Shown: positions 1 to 9,964, counted from the stretch's first letter. The stretch: DNA of 25,000 nucleotides from Tubiluchus corallicola (GCA_030141605.1 JAQGDQ010000788.1:37501-62500), one strand, 5' to 3'. The notes: generated from the letters alone by a model not told the origin. Translations and numbers: made by a program.

Positions 1-320
1 AGAAATGACAATGGAAGAAACCTTTGGAAGTTCGGAAATACAGAGCTGTACATTTTTTGTGAACAATTGTTATACGTGCGATCATTTTAGGCTTCCAGGG
101 TTTTAGCAACTTTGTTTTATGAAAACCGTTAGAAGAAGCAGTGGAGGAAACCTTTAAAAGCTGAGAAATGCAAAACTGTACGTTTTGCGTAAACGCTATT
201 TGAAACTGTTGTTTTTAGGTTTTGTGGTTTTACCAACTTGCTTTGTTTTACAAAATGGTTAGAAATGACAATGGAGGAAATCTTTAGAAGTTAAGAAATC
301 TATGTTTTACTTAAGCACTT
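1..320 (+). repeat. Diverged ~130-bp tandem repeat, about 2.5 copies
   Basis: Three related blocks begin near positions 1, 130 and 259. Each carries a GTGGAGGAAA-like core (CAATGGAAGAAACC, CAGTGGAGGAAACC, CAATGGAGGAAATC), then a GAAATNCA segment, a TTTTACTTAAG/TTTTGCGTAAA segment and a GTTTTA tract. The copies differ at many positions and have small indels, so this is an old duplication. The first copy may continue left of the window. No coding potential was seen. Confidence 0.6.
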
Positions 321-880
321 ATGATAAGTGCTGTTTCTTTTATGTTGTTGACATATTATCAGCTTGCTCCGTTTTAATAATATCATTGATAATCCGGGAA
401 TTATCCCAGCCAAAATGGGAGTAATGCTAGTCTAACGCGCAAACAGTCACGCGCATATAGAAGGTTTCCACTTTCAACGTTCTATTGTTACGTGGAAAAC
501 TCTTTAATGGCAACACATTTGGGACAATCGCGATAGCATATTTATCATGAATAATAATTGCTTTTCTTTGAAATAATTATTCGCGAGCTTTTAACCAATG
601 AGCAAAATTATCACGCAGCGCTTAAGCCATTAAGGGAATTCCTTATTACGTCACAGTCTTCGATTCAAATTAGATTAGATTATAATTCTATTTCCGTATA
701 AAGCCACGTAAAAGATACAGTTTAGACACATGCATATATTTAGCATATTGTACTACAGGGCTGAGATGAGATGAAGTGTAATGCTGGCAGGGGAATACAG
801 TAGACTTCTCAGGTGTGCATGTGAACGTGGCTTTATCTAGCACAGACTCGTATTCTGACCTTGTGTTAGCACTTAGTACT
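321..880. other. AT-rich DNA without recognised genes
   Basis: I find no credible reading frame, splice pattern or repeat array here. The stretch holds a short imperfect inverted repeat around CCGGGAATTATCCC (near 393) and one TTACGTCA half-CRE near 646. Both could be chance. Confidence 0.5.
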
Positions 881-884
881 AAAA

Positions 885-1012
885 TAATATATAAAATAAT
901 TAAACTTTTGCTTAGCTAGCGAAGAGTGTTCTACGAATGCTTTGATTATTTTTTCAAAATTTACGCAATTTTATCTAAACTTGTTTCGAACCGCCTACCA
1001 TCAAGATCGGAA
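885..1012 (+). repeat. Dispersed repeat family A, copy 1
   Basis: The segment shares its order of motifs with 2810-2990 and with the reverse complement of 10495-10697: AAACTTTTGCTTAGCTAGCG, then CTACGAATGCT.TGATTATT, then a CAAATTTACGCAATTTTATC-like stretch and TAAACTTGTTTC. It is the shortest copy and lacks the GATTCACCAA segment found upstream in the other two. No coding region is visible. It is probably a non-autonomous transposon remnant, class unknown. Confidence 0.7.
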
Positions 1013-2283
1013 GGTGATCTTGTAAGATTTGAGCTGAACAGGTAAAATGGAATAACGGCAGTGCAGGAGGTGCAAAGGGAGAAAAACCTGAAAGGTGATG
1101 AGTGTGAAGGTGTAATGAGAAAGATGGTGAAATAATGGAGAATGACAAGATGTAGGGATTAGATTTACACTAAAATTTTAATAATGTTTATCAAGTCATA
1201 GCAACTCAATGTGGAAAAGAGGAGACAAGAGGGCACACTCAAAGGTACCAAAATGAATTTACTTCTGACTTCTGCAACTTCTGCTCTTTATATAATAGTC
1301 TGTTCGAGAATGGCTGCCAAACTTACAGAAGTACGAAATTCTTGCTACTTTGTTGCTACTTTTTGAGTTGATCTTTTCCAAGATGGCGTTTGAACTATGC
1401 ACAAATCGGCTGTGCAAATAAAAAAAACATTTGAATTTGGCCTTGCCGGTTACGTTGTTAGGCAATAAATTTCTATCAATTAGTATCTAACAGAGTTCTC
1501 ATGTCCAGGGTTCGTATAGCAGAATCTTTGCTCATATATGCATTACTGTACATCCTCAAACTGCTAATTAACTCCCATTTAAACTTCACTACCTGTCTCT
1601 GATGAAATCTCAACTCAACGAATCAACAGTCTAATATAATAAGACTTCCTTTAAAAGGATCAATAACTATTCATGGAGCTGACCGATTATCCTCGTCTCT
1701 CAGTCAGCGCAAAGGTGTCAGAATTCTTGATTAGCAGGTAAATTGTCAGGTAGGCAATTAGCAGTTCATCTGTTGAACTAGAGATGGCAAATTGACCAGA
1801 ATTCATGTTCATTTAAAACTCGGCGTGAGATAACAGCAGGGATGATGCAGGGATGTGGAACAATTCTGGTTCAATATTACAGTTACCAGCAAACCTGCAA
1901 CATTGTATATTTACAGCAGGTGATTAAACAAGAGTGAACCGAGTTTAAAAGGGAAGAAAAGGGAATTTTAAATTACCTCCTAAAAAAAATTTCATACAAA
2001 ATTGTATTATTTTTTTAATATAAACTTTATTTGTTTTAAGTAGATTGACATACAGTAATGTTTTCCCACTGTATAACAAATACGTTTTTGTTGAGAACAG
2101 ATGTACAACAGGTTATCAAGAATGTTACATAGGCAGTTAGTTCAGAAACACAAGTAATTCATTAGTTAATGTTTAATAGTTAAATATACGAGTACAGAAG
2201 CGATACCAGAACAATAATTATCAATGTATTGAAAGTGTTATGGTAACTGGAAAAAAGAATTCTTAGTAATTAAAAATTTAAAA
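1013..2283. other. Non-coding stretch, no gene recognised
   Basis: The first ~150 bases are purine-rich (GGTGATGAGTGTGAAGG-type text). The rest is AT-rich and of ordinary complexity. The longest frame (minus, 1465-1259, 68 codons) has no recognisable motif and no coding-like composition. Short inverted words occur near 1791/1861 (CCAGAATT/AATTCTGG) and 1813/1938 (TTTAAAACTCGG and its complement), in an order that does not form one hairpin. Confidence 0.5.
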
Positions 2284-2815
2284 CGGCGTTGCATCGCCAT
2301 CCCAGCGTGCACCACTGATTCACCAATAGCACTACATCGCCATCCCAGTGTGCACCACTGATTCACCAATAGCACTGCATCACCATCCCAGTGTGCACCA
2401 CTGATTCAGCAATAGCACTGCATCACCATCCCAGTGTGCACCACTGATTCACCAATAGCGCTGCATCGCCATCCCAGTGTGCACCACTGATTCACCAATA
2501 GCGCTGCATCGCCATCCCAGTGTGCACCACTGATTCACCAAATGGCACTGCATTGCCATCCCAGTGTGCACCACTGATTCACCAAATGGCACTGCATCGC
2601 CATCCCAGTGTGCACCACTGATTCACCAAATGGCACTGCATCGCCATCCGAGCGTGCACCACTGATTCACCAATAGCACTGCATCGCCATCCCAGTGTGC
2701 ACCACTGATTCACCAAATGGCACTGCATCGCCATCCCAGCGTGCACCACTGATTCACCAATAGCACTGCATCGCCACACTGCATCGCCATCCCAGTGTGC
2801 ACCACTGATTCACCA
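2284..2815 (+). repeat. 43-44 bp minisatellite, 12 copies
   Basis: The unit reads GCATCGCCATCCCAGTGTGC followed by ACCACTGATTCACCAATAGC and ACT. Twelve GATTCACC/GATTCAGC cores can be counted. Two length classes exist: 43 bp (CAATAGCACT) and 44 bp (CAAATGGCACT), the longer class lying in the right half. An irregular partial unit near 2765-2780 duplicates CACTGCATCGCCA. The array ends exactly where family A sequence continues (CACCAAAGAC...), and the last bases of the unit resemble the corresponding segment of the inverted family A copy at 10680-10697. A 66-residue minus-strand frame across it is an artefact of the repetition. Confidence 0.95.
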
Positions 2816-3000
2816 AAGACGTATTTTTATTTTACTGCCAAGACAAACTAATTAGAGAACTTTTGCTTAGTTAGCAAAGATTGCGCTACGAATGCTCTGA
2901 TTATCTTCTCAAATCTACCACAATGTTATTTAAACTTGTCTCAAATGACTTGCCGTCAAAATGGTTGCGCCTGACGGTCATTCGCGATGTTTAAATTTTC
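2806..3000 (+). repeat. Dispersed repeat family A, copy 2
   Basis: Starting at TGATTCACCAA the sequence aligns over about 190 bp with the reverse complement of 10697-10495. Shared landmarks are TATTTTTA, ACTTTTGCTTAGTTAG, GCGCTACGAATGCT, TGATTAT, AATGTTAT.TAAACTTGT, AAAATGG.TGCGC.T and a final ACGG.C.T..CG segment. Copy 1 (885-1012) matches the middle. The 43-bp minisatellite sits directly against its left side. No protein is encoded. Confidence 0.8.
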
Positions 3001-3229
3001 ATGTTTTATACAGCGTTGCTGATAATAAAAGTTCTGCATGCAATAAGTGATAGACAATTCAAAGCGAATGTTTTTTAGCTTTGTGTTATTTGTCCTTTAT
3101 ATGAACTGCGAATATTAGAGTTTCATTGGTTGTTGTGCTCATCTAAGTCAAGGTGTTTTTTTCTTTTTTTGTTTTAGTCGATAGAATAATTTGCCAATTA
3201 AAACACAAATATACGAGCTTTTGTTATTA

Positions 3230-3846
3230 TAGGTTTTACACGTCAAATGTAGACACAGGATAGTTCAAATGTGACTTAAGTAAGTCAAATGTAGACATAG
3301 GAATTTCGAATGTGTTTTGGTAACTCAAATGTGACTTAGGTAAGTCAAATGTAGACATAGAATTCTACATTTTATTTGTCAACGTTTTACAAAAAATGTC
3401 GGCAGAAAAGAATAAATCGGTTCCCACTTCCCAATGAACAGTGAATCACTAATTAGTTTTTTAAGTAATGCATTAGCACTGAATTGTTTATTTTAAGAAT
3501 GTATTGCTTTCTCTAAAAGTTCCAATGGTATGCGGAATATTAGTGAACTATTAGTAGGCCTATAACGTTGTTATTTTAACTTAAGAGCAATTATTAAATT
3601 GAAATTAAAGAAGATTAAATTTTAACATCCTTAAACTTTACCACCTATCCACATTTGAGACACCAATGTCACATTTAACTTGACATGTGTCTACATTTGA
3701 CTTACCAAAAGCGCTCAAGATTTGTTGAAAACCATTGTTAACACATTTGAACTGCCTAAGTCTACATTTGAGTTACCAAGACACATTTGAATTACCTAAA
3801 TCTACATTTGAGTTAACGTAGGTCTACATTTGACATGTAAAACCTA
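3230..3846. mobile_element. MITE-like element with terminal inverted repeats, copy 1 (617 bp)
   Basis: The ends are ~25-bp inverted repeats with one mismatch. The left end is TAGGTTTTACACGTCAAATG followed by TAGAC. The right end is its complement, with T in place of the variable C. Both ends are flanked by TA, as expected for TA target duplication in the Tc1/mariner superfamily, but TATA is palindromic, so this is suggestive only. Inside the left end are about three ~38-bp subterminal units (AAATGTAGACATAGGAA, TTCAAATGTGACTTAGGTAA). The right arm carries the same words inverted (CACATTTGA, ACCTAAGTCTACATTTGAG). A unique centre (about 3366-3650) has no coding capacity, so the element is non-autonomous. 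Confidence 0.85.
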
Positions 3847-3848
3847 TA

Positions 3849-4212
3849 GTGCTTCACTAAATGAAAGTGCCAGAAAGTCTCGCTAATAAGTACGGAACTA
3901 AGCCTGAGAACAAATTTTGCCATTGTTTGTCGACTACAGCGCCATCTTCATGCACATTACACGTCATGATGACGAATTATGGAAACAAACGCAAACATCT
4001 TGGTAATTTGCTCACAACAGAAGAGGACATTTGAAGACGGAAGATAATGGCGTTATCAGCACATTCAAAACTCACAAAAGTTTTTAGGAATAGAAAGATT
4101 TCTTTTTAAAAAAAGTTAGAAAAATCTCAGCCTTAGTTGAAACTGCTTTTATTTATTACTAATAACTCTGAGCTCTGGACATTAAAAGCAAATCATTAAG
4201 CTGAAATTAACA
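3849..4212. other. Unassigned spacer
   Basis: AT-rich sequence between the inverted-repeat element and the 27-bp array. It contains ACGTCATGATGACG near 3961, a short imperfect palindrome. No gene was seen. Confidence 0.4.
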
Positions 4213-4490
4213 CTTTCGGAACGTCGAAATTACGGAAACATTTTGGAACGTCGAAATTACGGAAACATTTTGGAACGTCGAAATTACAGAAAGAAAGATT
4301 TTGGAACGTCGAAATTACGAAACATTTTGGAACGTCGAAATTACGGAAACATTTTGGAACGTCGAAATTACGGAAACATTTCGGAACGTCGAAATTACGG
4401 AAACATTTTGGAACGTCGAAATTACGCAAACATTTTGGAACGTCGAAATTACGGAATCATTTTGAAACGTCGAATTTCAGAAACATTTTG
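4213..4490 (+). repeat. 27-bp minisatellite, about 10 copies
   Basis: The unit is TTTTGGAACGTCGAAATTAC followed by GGAAACA. One copy (about 4280-4305) carries an AGAAAGAAAG variant that changes its length, and the last copies have point changes (GGAATCA, CGAATTTCAG). Because 27 is divisible by three, both strands are open (9-residue repeats ERRNYGNIL and NFDVPKCFR). There is no sign that either is a protein. Confidence 0.95.
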
Positions 4491-4494
4491 GGTA

Positions 4495-5436
4495 TCAGAT
4501 GGCCAAAGAAAATCTCAAAATTAATAAAGATCCTTATGCAAAAAATATAACAGGAACTTTAGACAAGAAAAATAAAAAGACGTCGTTTAAGATGTACTGA
4601 CATATGCTTACACCACCTGAAGATAGACCAGTGAAGATAGCTCTTCAACAAGAAAGAAAACCAGACCGAAAACCAGTTGAATAACAGATGAAACATATTT
4701 CGATTTTGCACAGAAAGATTTAAACGCTTCACCACTGATCCTTAGAGATATTAGCATTTGGTCCATTGCAGAGAGTAGGAAGTCATGACATAAAGAGATG
4801 ATGAGAAAGAGGGCCCCTGGACGCATAATTCAATGGACGACGATATGATAAGTGAAACCATTCATTGTTTTTGGCTTTGGCTTCTTTTGAAATTACCCTT
4901 GCGTGTAAACAAATGCTAAACGCGTTCTGATGAGGCTGACATTTGCTCTCCATTTCAGCACATAACATAACTGAGCTGCTTGATAAAACACCTGTTATTG
5001 ACGTTTTACTGTATTATGACGTGCTTTTTGTCAATACAAATGGCTTGCACATACATTTACATTAACAATTTTACAGGCTTCCGTCGTAGATCGATTTGCT
5101 ACAGTTGATAAATGATCGTAAAATTCGTGTATAAAGAGTTTAAAAGCACAACACGACAACACGATGCATTGTGGGATGTTTTAGCAATGTCGTGTGCAAG
5201 GTAGACTTTGCGTTTTCGTGTATTAACTAACAACAGTAATCACATTAGTTTTGTTATTTTGTTTGTAAGACTTTGGAATGACATTGGAAATTTTTCCGTT
5301 TTTAGATTTATCTTGTAATTTCCATATCCTTTAAAAGAAAGTTAATTTTCAGCGCTGGGATGCTGATACTTGTGGCTCCCTCTATCAAATTCTTCAACAA
5401 GCTGCACTCCTTTAGAGAGTAACTCAAATTTTCGAC
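4495..5436. other. Non-coding stretch, no gene recognised
   Basis: Frames of 60-77 codons occur on the minus strand (4826-4608, 4968-4783), and a 27-codon plus-strand frame near 4603 reads LTPPEDRPVKIALQQE. None matches a family I know or shows biased codon use. Near 5148-5210 the sequence has ACACGACAACACGATGCATT and GCAATGTCGTGTGC, an imperfect inverted pair. Annotated only as non-genic with low certainty. Confidence 0.4.
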
Positions 5437-5632
5437 TGTTTGTTTGTTTAACACTTTGTCTTTTTGTTCGTTTTTGTTTGTCTGCTTGCTTGCTTTTGTG
5501 CTACCCATTTGTTTAGTTGTTTGCATAACTGCTTGCCTGTTTGCATATAACTTATTTATTTATTTATTTATTTTTATATATTTATTTATTTATTTATTTA
5601 CTCACTTTACTTATTTAATTATTTATTGTTTA
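5437..5632 (+). repeat. T-rich simple sequence: GTTT/GCTT tract then (TTTA)n
   Basis: GTTTGTTT, GCTTGCTTGC and related words run to about 5545. They are followed by about 80 bases of TTTA tetranucleotides interrupted by TTTTATATA. The 82-codon plus-strand frame across it is low-complexity Phe/Leu/Ile/Tyr sequence and not a gene. Confidence 0.9.
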
Positions 5633-5729
5633 TTTTTTAGTACTGTTATCTATTCCTTTGGTCGTTTTTACTGGTTTGTTACCAATAGCTAGTTGTTAGT
5701 TCATTTTCAATGCAGATCATTATCCACAG

Positions 5730-5990
5730 TTAAATGACTCCTGCCAAACTGACCCTGGAGGAGAGAAACACCCCTACCGACGCCAGAGACATGGAACCGA
5801 GAGTGCTGGATTTCAAAGATCTTAAAAAACCTCCCTGTGGATGATCCATCACACTGAGTAATAATAATGGAACTGCCCCTGCTTTAAGAAACTTGGTAAA
5901 AATTCACCCGTGGACGATCTGCCCTACAGATGGTTAGGACGTAGGACGTGATCACGTGATCAGTGTCTCGTGTCTCGCATTTATTCTGGA
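5730..5990. other. GC-richer segment, possible transposon or exon remnant
   Basis: The segment differs in composition from its AT-rich surroundings. A plus-strand frame from ATG 5734 to TGA 5844 (36 codons, stop immediately before the ATG) reads MTPAKLTLEERNTPTDARDM and onward. Fourteen of its first twenty codons end in G or C. The next plus frame and one minus frame are also open over most of the piece, so strand and frame are unresolved. It is followed by a short TAATAATAA run, which could be a retrotransposon tail, and by a perfect 14-bp palindrome TGATCACGTGATCA (5949-5962) containing an E-box. Its identity is unknown. Confidence 0.35.
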
Positions 5991-6049
5991 TTCTTGTTGG
6001 CACTCCACATGGCTTTAAGCGCTTCATAAACACCTGTGTGTGAACGCTT

Positions 6050-7595
6050 GTTGTCTGCAGCTGCATAACTTTGCTCGATCTTGCAATAACTTGAGTGTGA
6101 ATGTCTGATATTCGTCTTGTTTTCTATAGCTGCATAACTTGAGTGTGAATGTCTGATATTCGTCTTGTTTTCTATAGCTGCATAGCTTGAGTGTGAATGT
6201 CTGATATTCGTCTTGTTTTCTATAGCTGCATAACTTGAGTGTGAATGTCTGATATTCGTCTTTTTTTTTTTATAGCTGCATAACTTGAGTGTGAATGTCT
6301 GATATTCGTCTTGTTTTCTGTAGCTGCATAACTTGAGTGTGAATGTCTGATATTCGTCTTGTTTTTTGTAGCTGCATAACTTGAGTGTGAATGTCTGATA
6401 TTCGTCTTGTTTTCTGTAGCTGCATAACTTAAGTGTGAATGTCTGATATTCGTCTTGTTTTCTATAGCTGCATAACTTGAGTGTGAATGTCTGATATTCG
6501 TCTTGTTTTCTATAGCTGCATAACTTGAGTGTGAATGTCTGATATTCGTCTTGTTTTCTATAGCTGCATAACTTGAGTGTGAATGTCTGATATTCGTCCT
6601 ATTTTTTGTTGCTGCATAACTTGAGTGTGAATGTCTGATATTCGTCCTATTTTTTGTTGCTGCATAACTTGAGTGTGAATGCCTGATATTCGTCTTGTTT
6701 TCTATAGCTGCATAACTTGAGTGTGAATGTCTGATATTCGTCTTGTTTTCTATAGCTGCATAACTTGAGTGTGAATGTCTGATATTCGTCTTGTTTTCTA
6801 TAGCTGCATAACTTGAGTGTGAATGTCTGATATTCGTCTTGTTTTCTATAGCTGCATAACTTGAGTGTGAATGTCTGATATTCGTCTTTTTTTTTTTATA
6901 GCTGCATAACTTGAGTGTGAATGTCTGATATTCGTCTTGTTTTCTGTAGCTGCATAACTTGAGTGTGAATGTCTGATATTCGTCTTGTTTTTTGTAGCTG
7001 CATAACTTGAGTGTGAATGTCTGATATTCGTCTTGTTTTCTGTAGCTGCATAACTTAAGTGTGAATGTCTGATATTCGTCTTGTTTTCTATAGCTGCATA
7101 ACTTGAGTGTGAATGTCTGATATTCGTCTTGTTTTCTGTAGCTGCATAACTTGAGTGTGAATGTCTGATATTCGTCTTGTTTTCTATAGCTGCATAACTT
7201 GAGTGTGAATGTCTGATATTCGTCCTATTTTTTGTTGCTGCATAACTTGAGTGTGAATATCTGATATTAGTCCTATTTTTTGTAGCTGCATAACTTGAGT
7301 GTGAATGCCTGATATTCGTCTTGTTTTCTATAGCTGCATAACTTGAGTGTGAATGCCTGATATTCGTCTTGTTTTCTATAGCTGCATAACTTGAGTGTGA
7401 ATGCCTGATATTCGTCTTGTTTTCTATAGCTGCATAACTTGATGTGAATGTCTGATATTCGTCTTGTTTTCTATAGCTGCATAACTTGAGTGTGAATGTC
7501 TGATATTCGTCTTGTTTTCTATAGCTGCATAACTTGAGTGTGAATGTCTGATATTCGTCTAATTTTCTGTAGCTGCATAACTTTGCACAACCTTG
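6050..7595. repeat. 48-bp minisatellite, about 31 copies, with higher-order structure
   Basis: The unit is TAGCTGCATAACTTGAGTGT, GAATGTCTGATATTCGTCTT and GTTTTCTA. Variant units include an eleven-T form (after 6260 and after 6886), CTTAAG (6429, 7054), CCTATTTTTTGTTG and GCCTGATATT. The same variant order recurs about 626 bp apart, that is 13 units, which indicates a block duplication. Both outer edges hold a longer form with TTTGCNC.A.CTTGCAA inserted between CATAAC and AACTTG (6057-6095 and 7572-7605). Since 48 is divisible by three, minus-strand frames stay open (16-residue unit SSYAAIENKTNIRHSH). This is a by-product of the repetition. Confidence 0.95.
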
Positions 7596-7599
7596 CAAA

Positions 7600-8208
7600 G
7601 AACTTGCGTATGAATGCAATGCAGGACGCATGTTCTTACCCAACATAATAATATTAAACGTCTCAAGATTCTCATTTGCTAACAGTGTTGTAAACATTTG
7701 GAATGCTCTTGGTTTCACACGTAATTCTTGCTACTAGTTTGTCAGTTTTTAGCAATCGATTAGCTAATGTTAATTTACTACCTTCTTGTAACTTCACACG
7801 AAACATGTGATTTTGTCATTGGCGTAATTGGTTCTCTCCAAAGCACATTATTGTATAAAGTGTGTCGTATACAGTATATAATTCATATTTAGTTACAATT
7901 TATTAGAAGCCTTTTAATGAAATGTATTGAATTTTAGGCTCTTGTTTTTATAGATTTTATTTTTGTGCGTCATTTTTATGTTTTATAGGATCAGCGTAAG
8001 TGCGCATGCGCCTGCTGATTCAGTCTTTTTTACAATTTTAATATGTGTACTACTAGCAAAGGCCCCGCAAAAAATTTTGCGCGTAAATACACTTATAATC
8101 AATAATACGCGAACATCCTACAAATTTCGTAAATATCGCGAGTTGGGTCCGGGAAAACGCCCGTTACGGGACGTCGTGGCCCTCTCGCGAATTCAACTTA
8201 CTATGGTA
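7600..8208. other. Unassigned sequence between the 48-bp array and a LINE
   Basis: AT-rich to about 8040, then a more GC-rich patch (8095-8195) with several CG dinucleotides (GGGTCCGGGAAAACGCCCGT) and an ACGTCGTGG motif. A plus-strand frame opens at 7963 and continues into the LINE fragment, but the part before about residue 83 resembles nothing I know. The join looks like the 5' truncation point of the LINE. Confidence 0.4.
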
Positions 8209-8727
8209 TTACGACAATGTTCTATTTACTATGGTAGAGCAAATAAATTACTCATGAAATTTACTCACTGTTCAGTTAACGTGAAGAGACAATTGTTTAA
8301 TGCTTACTGCACTACTTTTTATTGTATGTCCACTTGGAGATATTTTTATTCTTACAATCTTAGCAAACTCAAGGTTGCATACAATGTATCAACACGGAAG
8401 CTGTTTAACTTTTCATATGATACGAGCGCAAGATATATTTCTACTAGACTTAATATTATTTATTTTGATGTGATTCACAGAAAATGTGCATACAGTTTAT
8501 ACGTCTTGAATAAGAGTGAAAATTTTATATGCAAGAACATTGTAAACAGTGATGCAAACTTTACTTCTGTAATTAGACGTCATTGGCGTAGTTTGTTATA
8601 TCGTTAATTGTTATTTGTGTTATTGTTGTGTGTCATGATTTATTGTATTATTTGTATTAATTTGTGATGTGTATATGAACTTTGTGAAGTTTGAAATAAA
8701 ATATGAAATCAAAATCAAAAAAACCTA
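8209..8727 (+). mobile_element. 5'-truncated non-LTR retrotransposon, C-terminal end of ORF2 plus 3' UTR
   Basis: The last ~130 codons before the TAA at 8605 match the layout of the C-terminus of LINE reverse-transcriptase proteins: ANKLLMKFTHCSVNVKRQLF, then TFYC, LSKLKVAYN, RKLFNFSYD, SARYIS, YFDVIHRKCAYSLY, an N-I-V-SD block and RHWRSLLY. This is established family layout, recognised by eye. The frame is intact here, so the insertion is not very old or the piece is short. The catalytic reverse-transcriptase and endonuclease domains are missing. The 3' UTR is T/G-rich, has AATAAA at about 8695 and ends in AAATCAAAATCAAAAAAA, a plausible retrotransposition tail. It is a dead copy. Confidence 0.85.
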
Positions 8728-9609
8728 CTATTAGGACGTAGTAGCCTCATAAAGGCACAATATTATCATGTCCTTTGATCCGCCTGACTCAGCCTGCACG
8801 CCAAATTCATAGCAAAATGCAAATACACTATGCACGCCCACACGCATAATACGCTCACGCATGCACCATACACGCACACTCGCGACCCAATCAATCGAGA
8901 GAATGGTAGAAAAATCAACGTGCGCCATTGCAACTGTTGTTACTTGTCATGGCTCTATCCACATAAAAGTCAGTGTTTACTTACCCGACGGCGCTCGCAT
9001 TGTACACGAATTGAAGTACAAAGAAGCTTTTTATTGCAGTTGGTCGTTTTTGCTAAAAGCATCGGGAGCCGGCAACTAGAGAGAAAGGTTTACAAGGGAG
9101 GATGCAGGAGGGAGATTCTTTCTAAAATTCTACACCAGTGTCACACTACTCCCATGCAAAAGATAACAAAAATGAATTTTGATTACTGATTTAAAAATGT
9201 GGAAAACAACGAGTAAGAAACAGTTTTGCAAATAACCCAAGTATTTTGTTGATTAAATGAGCCTGGTGCAGTGGGCTTCTTAACTGAGCGCATCCTTTGC
9301 CTAGCCTGGCTGTATTTTATACCTTTGGTAGTTGAGATGCGTCGTTTACAGTTTTATTAAGCCCATTCCTAGAGAGCTATCATTAGTGTAATTCGCACGC
9401 CTTAATTATCAAACGTTTAAACAGTTTAGGATCGTGGAAAAATGACTAAGTGCGCCAGAGTTTGAGGCTAACTTCATTACGGTAGTGTATCGACCTCTGT
9501 GTGCTGTTGCTTTATATCGGCAGGAGTCGTGTGGTAAAACAGTCTCTTGATGTTTTTGGAATTTGGTGGTGTTTGTTATTAACACTATATTGTGAGAAGG
9601 ATAGAGAAC
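8728..9609. other. Mixed-composition stretch with weak exon-like signals
   Basis: From 8730 to 9110 the sequence is GC-richer. A CACGC-rich run (8825-8885) is followed by a plus-strand frame (8861-9079) whose second half from ATG 8903 reads MVEKSTCAIATVVTCHGSIH and onward, 58 codons. A good acceptor-like site (CTTTTTATTGCAG) lies near 9036 on plus, and a donor-like CGGGTAAGTAAAC near 8975-8990 on minus, so strand is ambiguous. No family is recognised. Near 9265 the word GCAGTGGGCTT recurs from the hairpin at 13647. From 9110 to 9609 I see nothing definite. Confidence 0.3.
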
Positions 9610-9610
9610 C

Positions 9611-9676
<66 letters not shown>

Positions 9677-9698
9677 GAGAAAGAGAGAGAGAGAGAGA

Positions 9699-9729
<31 letters not shown>

Positions 9730-9762
9730 CGAGAAAGAGAGAGAGAGAGAGAGAGACGAGAA

Positions 9763-9816
<54 letters not shown>
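9610..9816 (+). repeat. Polypurine (GA)n array with GACGAGAAAG interruptions
   Basis: About 200 bases with almost no pyrimidine on the plus strand. GA dinucleotides are broken by four GAGACGAGAAAGAGAG blocks of variable spacing and by AAAG variants. Long purine mirror tracts like this can adopt triplex (H-DNA) structures; that is known chemistry, not shown here. The Arg/Glu-only frames across it are artefacts. Confidence 0.97.
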
Positions 9817-9818
<2 letters not shown>

Positions 9819-9964
9819 TGGAAAGAAGGGTTTTTATTCTAAAACAATAAAAATTTATACACGGTAATTCTTTTTTAACTGAACAGCAGAAACTAGAGCA
9901 AAAACAAACAGGACTTTTACAATGTATGCAAAAAAAGAAAAGTTATTATAATAACAGGTAATTT

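Noticed and set aside
1791-1950. Two inverted word pairs suggesting an inverted-repeat element
   Set aside because: The pairs are interleaved (A, B, A', B') rather than nested, short, and without target duplication.
4608-4826. 72-codon minus-strand hydrophobic frame
   Set aside because: It looks like a membrane protein only through T-rich codons. No known motif was seen and upstream signals are absent.
6846-7718. 290-codon minus-strand open frame with 16-residue repeats
   Set aside because: It exists because the 48-bp unit is a multiple of three and lacks a stop in that frame. Length-changing variants (eleven-T unit, 7441 deletion) break the phase, and no non-repeat domain is attached.
8861-9079. 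72-codon plus-strand frame in GC-richer DNA
   Set aside because: No family is recognised. Acceptor-like and donor-like signals on opposite strands conflict, and the evidence is too thin for a gene call, so it is described only as part of the 8728-9609 stretch.
9501-9867. Arg/Glu-repeat proteins
   Set aside because: Translation of a GA microsatellite, with overlapping frames equally open.
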